Origin: CAVVFX01 sp963747535
Lineage (GTDB): Bacteria > Acidobacteriota > Terriglobia > Bryobacterales > Bryobacteraceae
Length of the DNA stretch: 64,000 bases
Assembly: GCA_963747535.1 (NCBI GenBank)
Contig: CAVVFX010000007.1
Span: forward strand, 62,001 to 126,000
Direction of reading: 5' to 3'
Each line of letters begins with the position of its first letter. The first letter of the stretch is position 1. Shown piece after piece: positions 32,814 through 41,568 of this stretch. The notes under the pieces were generated by a model, which saw nothing but the letters and a program-made list of their open reading frames with translations, ran no database searches and was not told the DNA's origin. Made by a program: the position numbers and the translations under genes.

Positions 32814-35627
32814 TTATTGCTTGAATGCCGGATCGGACGCGGCGCGAGGCTGCGGCTTCCATTCAATCGAGTAATACTGGCCGCGGTCACGTGCCCACGG
32901 GTCGAAGGCGTTGACCACATTCTGCAGTTCCGCGGACAACTCCGGAATGTTGCGTAGCAACACCCGCTTGAGCGGCGAGACCGGCACCTTATGACCGTTA
33001 GGCTCTCCCTTTTCCATCAGTTCCGGCCCCGGACCGTTGTGATTCACCCAGTCGACGCCCAGGCGCATGTAGAACTCCGGACGAAAGCTCGACGTGAAGA
33101 ACCGGTCGCTGAACAGCCGCCGAGACGCGTTCAGGATAAACACGACGAATTGCGTTTCAGAGATGGCAAATCCGTGCGGCCGCACCGATTCAGACATCCA
33201 GCCGACTACCGTGTCGACGTCTTCAATATTGTCGACGACCGATCCGTTGGGATGACCGAGGCAATCGTTGATCGGCGAACCGTCATCGTTCAACTGGGCA
33301 TCGGTGATGATCTTGGACGAGTCGCAGACGTGCGTGCCGTACACTTCCCGGAGTTGAGCGGCATTGTTTTCCTGGTCCTTCCGCGCCGGCGAATCGGGCG
33401 GAAGGGACTTATCCGTGAAGTCGTCGAAGCTGGTCAACTGGCGGAGACCATACTGACGCCGGAACTCGTTGAAGCGCGGCACACCGCGTTCGCGGTCGCG
33501 AATGAGGTCAAGGGCAGTTATATCCAACTGCCGGGTGGGGCTGTCGAGGCGCGGCAGGCGAATGTTCTGCATGAACTGCGGGATGTTGTGCAGCGTCAAA
33601 AGGCCCAGACGCTGCCGGCCCATGCTCAGACCCCAGTTCGCCAGGCCGCGCGAGCGCATGGCGTCCGTGGCTTTGCCCTCGAACGTATTGATCACTGCGA
33701 CCTTCTGCACAATCTGATTCGGGTCTTTATCGATCTGGCGGTATTCGATTAAATCGGGGATCAACGCGTGCAGACGGTAGACGGTAACGAATTCTTCGGG
33801 GAAGTTGAACGGCGATCCGAAATGGTTCACACCGCCGTTTACGTCGGCCGGTTTCGTAAGATCGTAATGAGGGATCTTGCTGCCGATGCCGAAGATACCC
33901 GGTCCTGAAGCCAGAACCGAGTACCACTGCGTGGTTTTCTCGACATCCTTAGCCTTTCCAAAATTGCGCACGATGATGTCGGACAGCGCCTTGGAGACGT
34001 CCGGATCGCCCGTTCCGATCAGGCCATTCCAGTTTCCATTCATGCCCTTGTAGAGCGGCTCGTCGTACAGGAGTTGCGGCGTCCACTCGGTGGTATGGAT
34101 CTTGGCGATCTCGGCCGCCACCACCAACCGCGCTACCTCAAATAGCTCGTCCGGCGTGACGTCCTTATTGTGAATGACGCGCTTCGGATCGGAGGGATTG
34201 CGCAGACCGCTGTCTGCGTTGGGACTCTTGGCGGCTTGCCCTCGGAATTCGTCGACGAAAGCATTATGTTCGCGGGCAAAAAGATTATGGAGAAAACTCA
34301 AGCCGATCGACCAGTTGTCGGGGAAAGCCACGGCTTCCTGTCCGGCCCATTGCGGTTGTATCGGATCGCCCGCTTGAAAGACGGGGAGATAGCCGGGTCC
34401 CTGCGAGCCATTGACCGGCTCGAGGAGCATCTTCGCCGGGTCCTTGGGGTCGCGTTTCACGCGCCGCCGGGAGGTTTCGTCATATCCGTACATCTGGGAG
34501 GAGTCCCACCATGCGGTGCTGTTATTGCTGAAGGTTTTGGGCGCGCGAGTGAGATAGTCCTTGCCTCCGCTGGAAAATTTCTCCGGCGGAGAATCTTTCA
34601 GTACATAGGTTTTGTCAACGCGATCAGCCGGACGGCACCCGAGTTGTTTAACCTGGTCCGGCGTCAACGGCGTTTCGGCGTTGTTTACGAGCTCGGTAGT
34701 ACAGCCAACATTCATATACTCGGGCGCGTTGTGGCCTTCTTCCATATGCGAAAACCAGTCGTGTGTCATGAACTGGATCCAGTAAGCGGCGAGCACGTTG
34801 AAGAAGGGCGCCTTCTGGTAGTCACAGTTTGCCTCGGGCGAATCGCCGGGCAGGCCGAATCCCGAGTTGCAGGCCGCGGCGTTGGATTGCGTGCGGGTGA
34901 ACAGCTTGCGGCTGATCACCTGCGGGTCCGGGATCAAAAGGCCGAGGCGGTCGCCATGGCGGTTCTTCGTCAAGATGGTTTGTCCCTGATCGGGGTAGGT
35001 GGTTTCGAATTCCACATTGCGAGCAAAGGGCATTCCGGCCGAGCCCATCAACGGGTTCAGGATGTCGTTGCAGATTCCGGAGAGGGTCCGCGCGCGAATG
35101 AGGTCCCCTTTACAAACCTGTTCGCCATCGCCGCCCACAGCCTGATAATCAGGATTTTCCTTCGGCAGCCGCATTTCGGGCCAGGTCTTGACAGCCGGAC
35201 CGCCCACGCCGTTCTGACCGGTAATATAGGTGCGCCAGGTGCCGGCGTTATCGAACAGATTGAATTTTATCAGCCCGACGCGCTGGTATTCGAGGTCCGT
35301 CAAGGCGCCGAAGACGCCGCGAAACTCCGGCCCTTTCTTCGGAAAATTGGTGGGTAGGGAAGAAGTGTCACCGGTACCCCAGTATTGTGACCAGTCGACC
35401 CATGGTGTGAGGCGGAACGCGAGATTTCTCTCGCCGCGGCAGATGGCTTCCGCCTCGGTCACCTTGCCGAGGAACCGCTTGTCGCGGTCGTCGGGTATTT
35501 TCGGCAGACCGTTTAGCAGCGCCTGGGCGCAGGCTTTGAGTTCCTTCGCTTCCTCGAGTTTTGGGTCCGGCGTTCCGTCATCAGCCACGAGCAGTCCGCA
35601 GACGCAAAAAAACAGAACCGTCTTCAT
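32814..35627 (-). CDS. Animal-type haem peroxidase, exported; dioxygenase-like active site
   Basis: 937 residues from ATG 35627 (preferred to a TTG seven codons upstream; CAGGTG precedes it). Signal peptide about 1-16. Peroxidase/cyclooxygenase superfamily: distal His289 in QFMTHDWFSH, TAWWDSSQMYG, LHNLFAREHNAFVDEF, WTPQLL, and proximal His620 in EFVTVYRLHALIPD. Tyr617, three residues before the proximal His, matches the radical Tyr of cyclooxygenases, alpha-dioxygenases and linoleate diol synthases rather than the F-R-x-G-H of myeloperoxidase. It may thus oxygenate lipids instead of, or besides, using H2O2. First gene of an operon with an FAD oxidase and the 743-residue protein. Confidence 0.9.
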   Translation of the reverse strand: MKTVLFFCVCGLLVADDGTPDPKLEEAKELKACAQALLNGLPKIPDDRDKRFLGKVTEAEAICRGERNLAFRLTPWVDWSQYWGTGDTSSLPTNFPKKGPEFRGVFGALTDLEYQRVGLIKFNLFDNAGTWRTYITGQNGVGGPAVKTWPEMRLPKENPDYQAVGGDGEQVCKGDLIRARTLSGICNDILNPLMGSAGMPFARNVEFETTYPDQGQTILTKNRHGDRLGLLIPDPQVISRKLFTRTQSNAAACNSGFGLPGDSPEANCDYQKAPFFNVLAAYWIQFMTHDWFSHMEEGHNAPEYMNVGCTTELVNNAETPLTPDQVKQLGCRPADRVDKTYVLKDSPPEKFSSGGKDYLTRAPKTFSNNSTAWWDSSQMYGYDETSRRRVKRDPKDPAKMLLEPVNGSQGPGYLPVFQAGDPIQPQWAGQEAVAFPDNWSIGLSFLHNLFAREHNAFVDEFRGQAAKSPNADSGLRNPSDPKRVIHNKDVTPDELFEVARLVVAAEIAKIHTTEWTPQLLYDEPLYKGMNGNWNGLIGTGDPDVSKALSDIIVRNFGKAKDVEKTTQWYSVLASGPGIFGIGSKIPHYDLTKPADVNGGVNHFGSPFNFPEEFVTVYRLHALIPDLIEYRQIDKDPNQIVQKVAVINTFEGKATDAMRSRGLANWGLSMGRQRLGLLTLHNIPQFMQNIRLPRLDSPTRQLDITALDLIRDRERGVPRFNEFRRQYGLRQLTSFDDFTDKSLPPDSPARKDQENNAAQLREVYGTHVCDSSKIITDAQLNDDGSPINDCLGHPNGSVVDNIEDVDTVVGWMSESVRPHGFAISETQFVVFILNASRRLFSDRFFTSSFRPEFYMRLGVDWVNHNGPGPELMEKGEPNGHKVPVSPLKRVLLRNIPELSAELQNVVNAFDPWARDRGQYYSIEWKPQPRAASDPAFKQ

Positions 35628-35878
35628 AGTTAGCACCTGGATTTTCAAGAGTATATTTCGGTTCGAAGTTGACTGAGGCTATCCGCCGGCCCTCAAGATG
35701 GCTGAGCGATCACCGGCGCTCTGCCACATGCGGAAGTCGGCTGGCCGTCGACGAAGCTGAGGGCGGTGGCGTCGTAAACGCGAGAAAGCCATAGGCGAAC
35801 GCTCCTTGAGTGGTCTTCTGGTGAGCCTATCACGAAATCCTCCCCTTTTGCCAACCGCGAGGAGCTGTCAGGTCCGCC

Positions 35879-38164
35879 TTACTTTGCGATTAACAACAGC
35901 AGACCACGACCGCACAAGCTATACGAATAACCCTGTCCGCCGATCAGGTCTTCTGCCCCGGGCGCGCGCACCTGGCTCGGGCCTTCCGCCCATCCGCAGG
36001 TATCCGTGATGCGATACCAGTTGGTCCCATTGCCCGGCGACGGCAGAGTGAAGTTTACGTTGCCGCTCCAACCGTTGTAGGCCACATAGATGGACGAATA
36101 GGTGTCGTTCAGTGCACTGCCGTTAAACTGATAGGCGATGGAGTGGTTGCTCGCGCTGTTGAAATAAGTGGCATCCGGCGTGGTGCCGGCCGGTGTCCAC
36201 CAGGCCAATTGCGAACTCGAGTAAAAGGTCAGCGGCCGGAGCGCGGCGTGGGCTTTGCGAAAGGCGATGAGGCCCTGTACATACGCGGTGAAATTGGTTT
36301 GGTTGCTGGTCCAGCTATAGTTGAGCCAGTTGGCGATCGAGTCCACATTGTAGGGATTATTGTTGCAGCTGAGACTGCGCAGGAATTCGTCCCCTCCAGT
36401 CATCAAAGGTGTGCCTGCGCTCAGCATCATGAAAGCGAAGCCCACGCGGGCTGCGGCGCGCTGGTCGGCCGCGGCTCCGCCCTGGTCCCAGCTATAGTTC
36501 GACGTCTGGTTGCCGCCGTCCGAGGGCCCGTAGGGCCAGGGCTGCGTGTTGTTGGGACCGTTACAGCCATAAAGGTCGTTGAGCGTGAAGCCGTCGTGCA
36601 CCACCATAAAATTGACTGAGTTCCAAGGACTGCGGCTACCAAACAGGTCGGACGATCCAGCCAAGCGGGTCGCCAGACTGCCGGTGGTGATGGTGGCCAC
36701 GCCCAGGTCGTTCTGCGCCTGGCGCAGCGTGTCGCGATAGCTTCCGTTCCATTCCGACCAGCCTGCGGGGAAGCCGCCCAACTGGTAATTATTGGTGCCA
36801 CTGTACGCCCAAGGCTCGGCGTACAGGTCGATACCGCTGCCACCGGAAGCCGGGCGCTGCGGCAACTCGCTCAGAATGCGATTGATCGCCGTCTTATTGT
36901 CGCTGCTGCTGAAATTGAAGCAGCCCACGGTGCAGGTGTTGCCCAAAATGGAAGCGAGATCGAAGCGGAATCCGTCGACGCCCATCGTGTCGCGCCAGTA
37001 GGCCAGCGAATCGACAATGAGGTTTTGCGCCACCGGATTATAGGTGTTGTAGTTGCCGGTCGTTCCGGTGTTGTCGTACGAAAACTGATTGTCGGTAGTG
37101 AGCTCGTAGTAGGTCGGATTGTCCAGCCCGCGCCAGGAGAGGAGGTTATAGGTGGACGTGTCGGTCGGGGTCCACGCTCCGCCTTCGCCGGTATGGTTGT
37201 ACACCACGTCGATGTAGACTTTGATTCCCAGATCGTGAAAGACCTTCACCATAGCCTGGAACTCGGCCGTTGGGCCGCCCGCAGCCTTATTCGAAGCATA
37301 GCGGCGATCCGGGGCGAAATAGTTCAGCGTCATATAGCCGAAGTACTGCTGTCCGGCAGTGGAGTTTGGCGTATTGTCGTTGGCATCGTTCTGCGTCTCC
37401 TGCACGGGCAGGAATTCGACTGCCGTTACGCCGAGGGTCGCAAGGCGCGGCGCCTTGAGCGCGGCGCCCGCGTAAGTGCCTTGAACAGCGGTGGGGACGC
37501 TGCTGTCGTTCTTAGTCAGGCCACGCACGTTCACTTCATAGATCACGTCGTCTTTCTGCGCGCGCGTGGGCTTGGTGCCGGTACTCTGGCTGGTGGGCGC
37601 CCACAAGATGCTCTTAGGCGCCTGGTTGCCGCTATCGATGTTGCGGTAGAGCGCGCCCGAGGCATATATAGTACCGTCGGAAAATGTAGCGTTGATCGGA
37701 TCATGACTGATCTCATGCGCATAGGGGTCGATTAACAGTTTATTGGGGTTGAATCGATTGCCTTGGGCGTCCACATCCGAGATAAAGCCATCGCTGGAGC
37801 CTTTTGTCCAAGTGCCCGAAACCGGCCAGTTCGGCCCCCAGGCACGGTAACCGTAATACACAGCTCCAGTGATACCGGCTGCCTGCAGCGTCGCAACTGG
37901 TAACGAAACGGAGAAGATATTAGTAGTGCTATTGGCGCTTAGCGTGGAACTAAGCACCTCGGGTGAACCCATCGGAGACGCGTAGAGGTCGATCACTATT
38001 TGCGTAGCGCGCGAGGAATAGACGCGGAAGATGACATTGCTCTGCGAAGCGTCGTAGCTTGCGCCCAAACTGGAGGCGTTGATTGACGCCCCGGCAGGCA
38101 GGGCGAGAAACAGTAGCCAGGAACTGGCTAGGAGTGTACGTGTATAGGAAGCCGCGGAACACAT
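35879..38164 (-). CDS. Exported isoamylase-type glycogen/starch debranching enzyme (GH13)
   Basis: 761 residues from ATG 38164, preferred because GGAAGGAAT lies just upstream; an ORF start 14 codons earlier is less likely. Signal peptide about 1-26. The N-terminal early-set domain (about 27-150) is followed by the GH13 barrel: YFGYMTLNYFAPDRRYAS, IDVVYNHTGEGG, GFRFDLASILG with the nucleophile Asp, DLYAEPWAY with the acid/base Glu, and MVVHDGFTLNDL. The C-terminal beta domain ends near WAEGPSQVRAPGAED. It hydrolyses alpha-1,6 branches outside the cytoplasm. It lies 251 bp upstream of the peroxidase gene, so may have its own promoter. Confidence 0.9.
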   Translation of the reverse strand: MCSAASYTRTLLASSWLLFLALPAGASINASSLGASYDASQSNVIFRVYSSRATQIVIDLYASPMGSPEVLSSTLSANSTTNIFSVSLPVATLQAAGITGAVYYGYRAWGPNWPVSGTWTKGSSDGFISDVDAQGNRFNPNKLLIDPYAHEISHDPINATFSDGTIYASGALYRNIDSGNQAPKSILWAPTSQSTGTKPTRAQKDDVIYEVNVRGLTKNDSSVPTAVQGTYAGAALKAPRLATLGVTAVEFLPVQETQNDANDNTPNSTAGQQYFGYMTLNYFAPDRRYASNKAAGGPTAEFQAMVKVFHDLGIKVYIDVVYNHTGEGGAWTPTDTSTYNLLSWRGLDNPTYYELTTDNQFSYDNTGTTGNYNTYNPVAQNLIVDSLAYWRDTMGVDGFRFDLASILGNTCTVGCFNFSSSDNKTAINRILSELPQRPASGGSGIDLYAEPWAYSGTNNYQLGGFPAGWSEWNGSYRDTLRQAQNDLGVATITTGSLATRLAGSSDLFGSRSPWNSVNFMVVHDGFTLNDLYGCNGPNNTQPWPYGPSDGGNQTSNYSWDQGGAAADQRAAARVGFAFMMLSAGTPLMTGGDEFLRSLSCNNNPYNVDSIANWLNYSWTSNQTNFTAYVQGLIAFRKAHAALRPLTFYSSSQLAWWTPAGTTPDATYFNSASNHSIAYQFNGSALNDTYSSIYVAYNGWSGNVNFTLPSPGNGTNWYRITDTCGWAEGPSQVRAPGAEDLIGGQGYSYSLCGRGLLLLIAK

Positions 38165-38354
38165 AATCGGAGATTCCTTCCTTCGGCATGGCGGCAGGCG
38201 CGTCAAAGAGGCGTGAATGCAGCCGTCTCGACAATGAGATTACAATCGCGGCGGAGCGACACCGGAACCAAAGACTCCAGTATTAAAGATGATCGCTAAA
38301 ATATCTGCGTAGAGCAACAGTTTTTTCGAGTGTTTGAATGGAATTCCCGGAGAG

Positions 38355-38419
38355 GTCGACGCAGGCCAAAGGCCTACTCCACAAGGCTTGTAAACAGTTG
38401 ATTCTTCGTTGTGGAGTAG
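38355..38419 (-). repeat. Palindromic repeat, family B, copy 2
   Basis: Reverse-complement copy of the element at 21320-21384: GTCGACGCAGGCC, then CTACTCCACAAGGCTTGTAA ... TTGTGGAGTAG. It ends 13 bp from the stop of the DUF5995 gene and its arms can pair, so it could act as a 3' hairpin for that transcript. Confidence 0.85.
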
Positions 38420-38431
38420 CAGGCGGTTAGC

Positions 38432-39148
38432 TCAGGGAACGGGAACCAGCAGCGCTTTTCCGATGACGGTAGTCAGCCCGTCTATCGTATCCATAAGAAC
38501 GCTTGCAGCGAGCGCCGAATCCTGCCAAAGAGTTTCGGCGGTATTCCAGGCGTTCTCGCGGGCCGCGGCCAAATTCCAGGCGGCAATCAGATCTTCCAGA
38601 TGAGACACGGCGGGAAGGGGGTCACCCAGAAGGCGGACGTTCAGCGTTTGCTTGGCGGCGTCGATCAAGCGGTCGAGCGTCGTATTGAGGTTGGTGTAGT
38701 CGTCGTACTGATCCGTTCCATGCTGCGGCGCCGTGTTCGTAGCTTTGCAGGTCGCAATGATGGCCAGGGGAAGGTCGTGGTTGATGTGGGCGTTCATGCC
38801 GGCCAGGGCAAACTGGATGCGGGCGATCCGGTTCTGCGCCCGGCTTGAAAAAACAGCTTCCCAGCAACCGGGACATGGCGCGCCGGTGAGTTCGTTGTGA
38901 AGCGCGTCGAAATAGAGTTTCGCAAACTGGATATCGAGTTCAGCCAGCCATGCGGGATCGTTGAACCCTCCCGTGGCGACGCGGTTCTCCACTGCCGACG
39001 TCACCTGAAGGTAAAGCCAGTTGAACCATTTCAAGCCATCCCCGTCAACACACGTTTTGTCGATCGTCTGCATTGTCTGCAGCACGTCGGGTATAGATGA
39101 TAGTGGTTGCTCAGTGGCCTGGGCCAGTTGTGGGTCGTAAGGGAACAT
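38432..39148 (-). CDS. DUF5995-family protein
   Basis: 238 residues, mostly helical, with no leader. The stretch FALAGMNAHINHDLPLAI is the hallmark of DUF5995 proteins, with two His and an Asp that could form a metal or active site; DALHNELTGA and WNLAAARENAW also fit. The function of the family is unknown. It lies 50 bp downstream of the copper-monooxygenase-like gene and 267 bp upstream of the isoamylase. Confidence 0.75.
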   Translation of the reverse strand: MFPYDPQLAQATEQPLSSIPDVLQTMQTIDKTCVDGDGLKWFNWLYLQVTSAVENRVATGGFNDPAWLAELDIQFAKLYFDALHNELTGAPCPGCWEAVFSSRAQNRIARIQFALAGMNAHINHDLPLAIIATCKATNTAPQHGTDQYDDYTNLNTTLDRLIDAAKQTLNVRLLGDPLPAVSHLEDLIAAWNLAAARENAWNTAETLWQDSALAASVLMDTIDGLTTVIGKALLVPVP

Positions 39149-39198
39149 TGTCTACCGTAGCACTCGCTACAACGATTCGCGCGACTATTTACGCGCGA

Positions 39199-40530
39199 CT
39201 ATTTACGCGCAACTGGGACTGGCGTCTTTTCGGGGTCCAGATACTCGATGTAATTCGAAAACATCTCTTCCTCGCTCTTATCACCCCATCGGATAGTCTT
39301 CGTCGGATCCGGATTGGCCGGATTGTTGGCGCTGTTGTCGAAGTGCGCCGTCAGCGTCAATACGCTGCCCTTATCGATCAAAATCGGATCCTGGAAGCGA
39401 TAGGTGAGTTGCCAGTCGAAGTTGTAGTGCGGCACCGAAAGCAGGACTTCCTGTTTCCCGTTCGGATGCGTCACTTCGTACCGCGCGTCCTTGCCACGGA
39501 AATGCATATGGGGCGTGATGGATAACAGCAGCTTGTCCTTCTCAAAGGTATAGCAGCGTGTCACCTCGTGGTTCCCGTCGCCGGGAGGAATCAGGAAGAA
39601 GAAGTTGCGCAGGTCCATGCGGTGCAGCACGCGCTCGGGCGGTCCCGGTGCCAGGTAGAGGCCGACGGAGGTGCGATCCATCTGGGGCTCGCGAACCTTG
39701 GCATAGTGAATCGAGAACTCCAGCCTGGTTCCGGGCGGAATCCACTTCGCCGAACCATCGGCGAACACATCGGGCTGGCGGCCGGGCAGGTAAGAAGCCA
39801 GGGCACCTTCCTGGAATCCATGGATGTACGGCAGGTTTGGCGCATCCGAGGCACAGGCATTGTCCAGCACCGGAGCTGTCATACGGATTCGCGTCAGTTT
39901 GCCATCATGCTCGAGATACGGGCCGACGGAATTCATGGCCTGAATCGTGGCCGGTCCCGCCTGTTTCTCGCTCAGCACCGGATTCACGTGTGCGTGATGC
40001 ACTACGCGCCGGTTGCCGGGACGAAGTTCGGCGCCGCGGATCCAGATTCCTTCTTTCAGATTGGTGGGCACAATGAAGTGCTCGTAGTCGTCGGCGCCGG
40101 GCTTAACGGCGAAATCCTCGCCGATGTCCACGATGATATCCGGCTTGCCCAGTCTCCAACCGTCGACGAATTCGGGCGCCTGAGGCAGGTCTTTCGGGTC
40201 GCCCTCCAGGGCTCCGGCGTCCACCCAGGCCTTGATCGTCTCCACCTCGCGAGCATTCAGCCGCGCGTCGTTTGCGAAATGCCCATACTGCGGATCGGCA
40301 AACCAGGGCGGCATCTTGCGGCTCAGCACAGCCTCGCGAATCGACCTCGCCCAGGGACGCGTCGACTTGTAGTCCAGAAGCGACATAGGCGCGATGCTGC
40401 TGGGCCGGTGGCATTGAACGCAGCGCTCGTACAAAATCGGCGCAACATCCCTGGTAAACGTAGGCGCAGCCGACAAGGTGGCCGCAAACGGCACCATGGC
40501 TAGGATTCGGACCGGCAAAGAAACCGCCAT
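39199..40530 (-). CDS. Cytochrome c - copper type II monooxygenase (PHM-like) fusion, exported
   Basis: 443 residues with a signal peptide (about 1-22). Residues 23-110 form a haem-c domain with CVQCH (VAPILYERCVQCHRPSSIAPM). The rest resembles the two-subdomain core of ascorbate-dependent copper monooxygenases (PHM/DBH). VVHHAHVNP offers the CuH histidines, HMHFRGKDARYEV the H-x-H of CuM, and EEMFSNYIEY the CuM Met. These enzymes hydroxylate C-H bonds using electrons fed to copper. A fused haem domain suggests an electron donor other than ascorbate. Domain order is seen directly; function is inferred. Confidence 0.78.
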   Translation of the reverse strand: MAVSLPVRILAMVPFAATLSAAPTFTRDVAPILYERCVQCHRPSSIAPMSLLDYKSTRPWARSIREAVLSRKMPPWFADPQYGHFANDARLNAREVETIKAWVDAGALEGDPKDLPQAPEFVDGWRLGKPDIIVDIGEDFAVKPGADDYEHFIVPTNLKEGIWIRGAELRPGNRRVVHHAHVNPVLSEKQAGPATIQAMNSVGPYLEHDGKLTRIRMTAPVLDNACASDAPNLPYIHGFQEGALASYLPGRQPDVFADGSAKWIPPGTRLEFSIHYAKVREPQMDRTSVGLYLAPGPPERVLHRMDLRNFFFLIPPGDGNHEVTRCYTFEKDKLLLSITPHMHFRGKDARYEVTHPNGKQEVLLSVPHYNFDWQLTYRFQDPILIDKGSVLTLTAHFDNSANNPANPDPTKTIRWGDKSEEEMFSNYIEYLDPEKTPVPVARK

Positions 40531-40625
40531 GGTCGGAGCATAGCAGAAATCGGGCGGCGTTTGAAGACGGCCGCTATCCTTCTATCCTTCGCCGGACCGC
40601 CAAGCTTAATGCTAGGATCGCCAAC

Positions 40626-41537
40626 ATGAGACGCCTCGGTATCTTATTTGCCACTTGCACGTTCTTGTGCGCCCAGGTTCAAACCGGGCCGCCCTTGCCC
40701 TATCGCGTCGTGGAAGATTGGCCCCAACTTCCGGCAGGATGGAACTTCGGCGAAGTCGCGGCGGTGGACGTCGACACCAGCGACAACGTATGGGTCTTCA
40801 GCGATGGACCCCATCCGGTAATGCAGTTTGACAAGGCCGGTAAGTTTTTGCGCGCGTGGCCGGAATTTCTTGGCAAGAAGCCGCATGGTTTGCGCGTAGG
40901 CCCGGATGGCAATATCTGGACGGTTGACCTGGAGGCTCACCGTGTCATGAAGTGGACGCCGGAGGGCCGACTGCTCATGAACTTCGGCACCGGCACGCCC
41001 GCTGCCGATAACCAGGCGAAGTACTCGTTCAATCGCCCTGCGACTCTCAACTTCGGGCCAGGCGGTGATTTTTTTGTCGCCGACGGCTACGGAAATTCGC
41101 GCGTGGTGCACTACAGCAAAGATGGAGAATACCTGGGCCAGTGGGGTGCCAAAGGGACCGGCGATGGGGAATTCAATCTGGTGCACGATGTTGCCATTGA
41201 CAGCCAGGGTCGCTTGTATGTGACCGATCGCAACAACAAGCGCGTGCAGATCTTCGATCAGCAAGGTAAATTTCTCGGCAAATGGACGGACCTGGGTTCG
41301 CCGCAAGGGCTTTACTACGTGAAGAGCGAAGATGTTCTTTATATGTGCGATGGCGTTAATTCGCGCATTATCAAGGTGGACCTGCAAGGCAAGGTTTTGG
41401 GTGTCTTGGGCTCGTTCGGCAAGATTCCCGGCAAGATTGACATCCCGCATTACATCGCCGTGGACAGCACGGGGGCCATCTATTCGGCCGACTTCCGCAA
41501 CTGGCGCGTCGACAAGTTTGTGAAAATAAGCAAGTGA
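40626..41537 (+). CDS. Exported NHL-repeat beta-propeller protein
   Basis: 303 residues with signal peptide MRRLGILFATCTFLCAQ. NHL repeats include GLRVGPDGNIWTVDLEAHRV, FFVADGYGNSRVVHY and HDVAIDSQGRLYVTDRNNKR, giving a six-bladed propeller. It is similar in plan to the protein at 16040-16909. Transcribed divergently from the cytochrome/copper enzyme gene and 31 bp before the SDR gene. Probably a periplasmic ligand-binding or lyase-like propeller; activity not assignable. Confidence 0.83.
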   Translation: MRRLGILFATCTFLCAQVQTGPPLPYRVVEDWPQLPAGWNFGEVAAVDVDTSDNVWVFSDGPHPVMQFDKAGKFLRAWPEFLGKKPHGLRVGPDGNIWTVDLEAHRVMKWTPEGRLLMNFGTGTPAADNQAKYSFNRPATLNFGPGGDFFVADGYGNSRVVHYSKDGEYLGQWGAKGTGDGEFNLVHDVAIDSQGRLYVTDRNNKRVQIFDQQGKFLGKWTDLGSPQGLYYVKSEDVLYMCDGVNSRIIKVDLQGKVLGVLGSFGKIPGKIDIPHYIAVDSTGAIYSADFRNWRVDKFVKISK

Positions 41538-41568
41538 CGCACTCACGTAAACGTAGAGGACAGCGAAC

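Noticed and set aside
34170..35357. 395-codon plus-strand open frame
   Set aside because: Antisense to the haem peroxidase gene; no recognisable domain.
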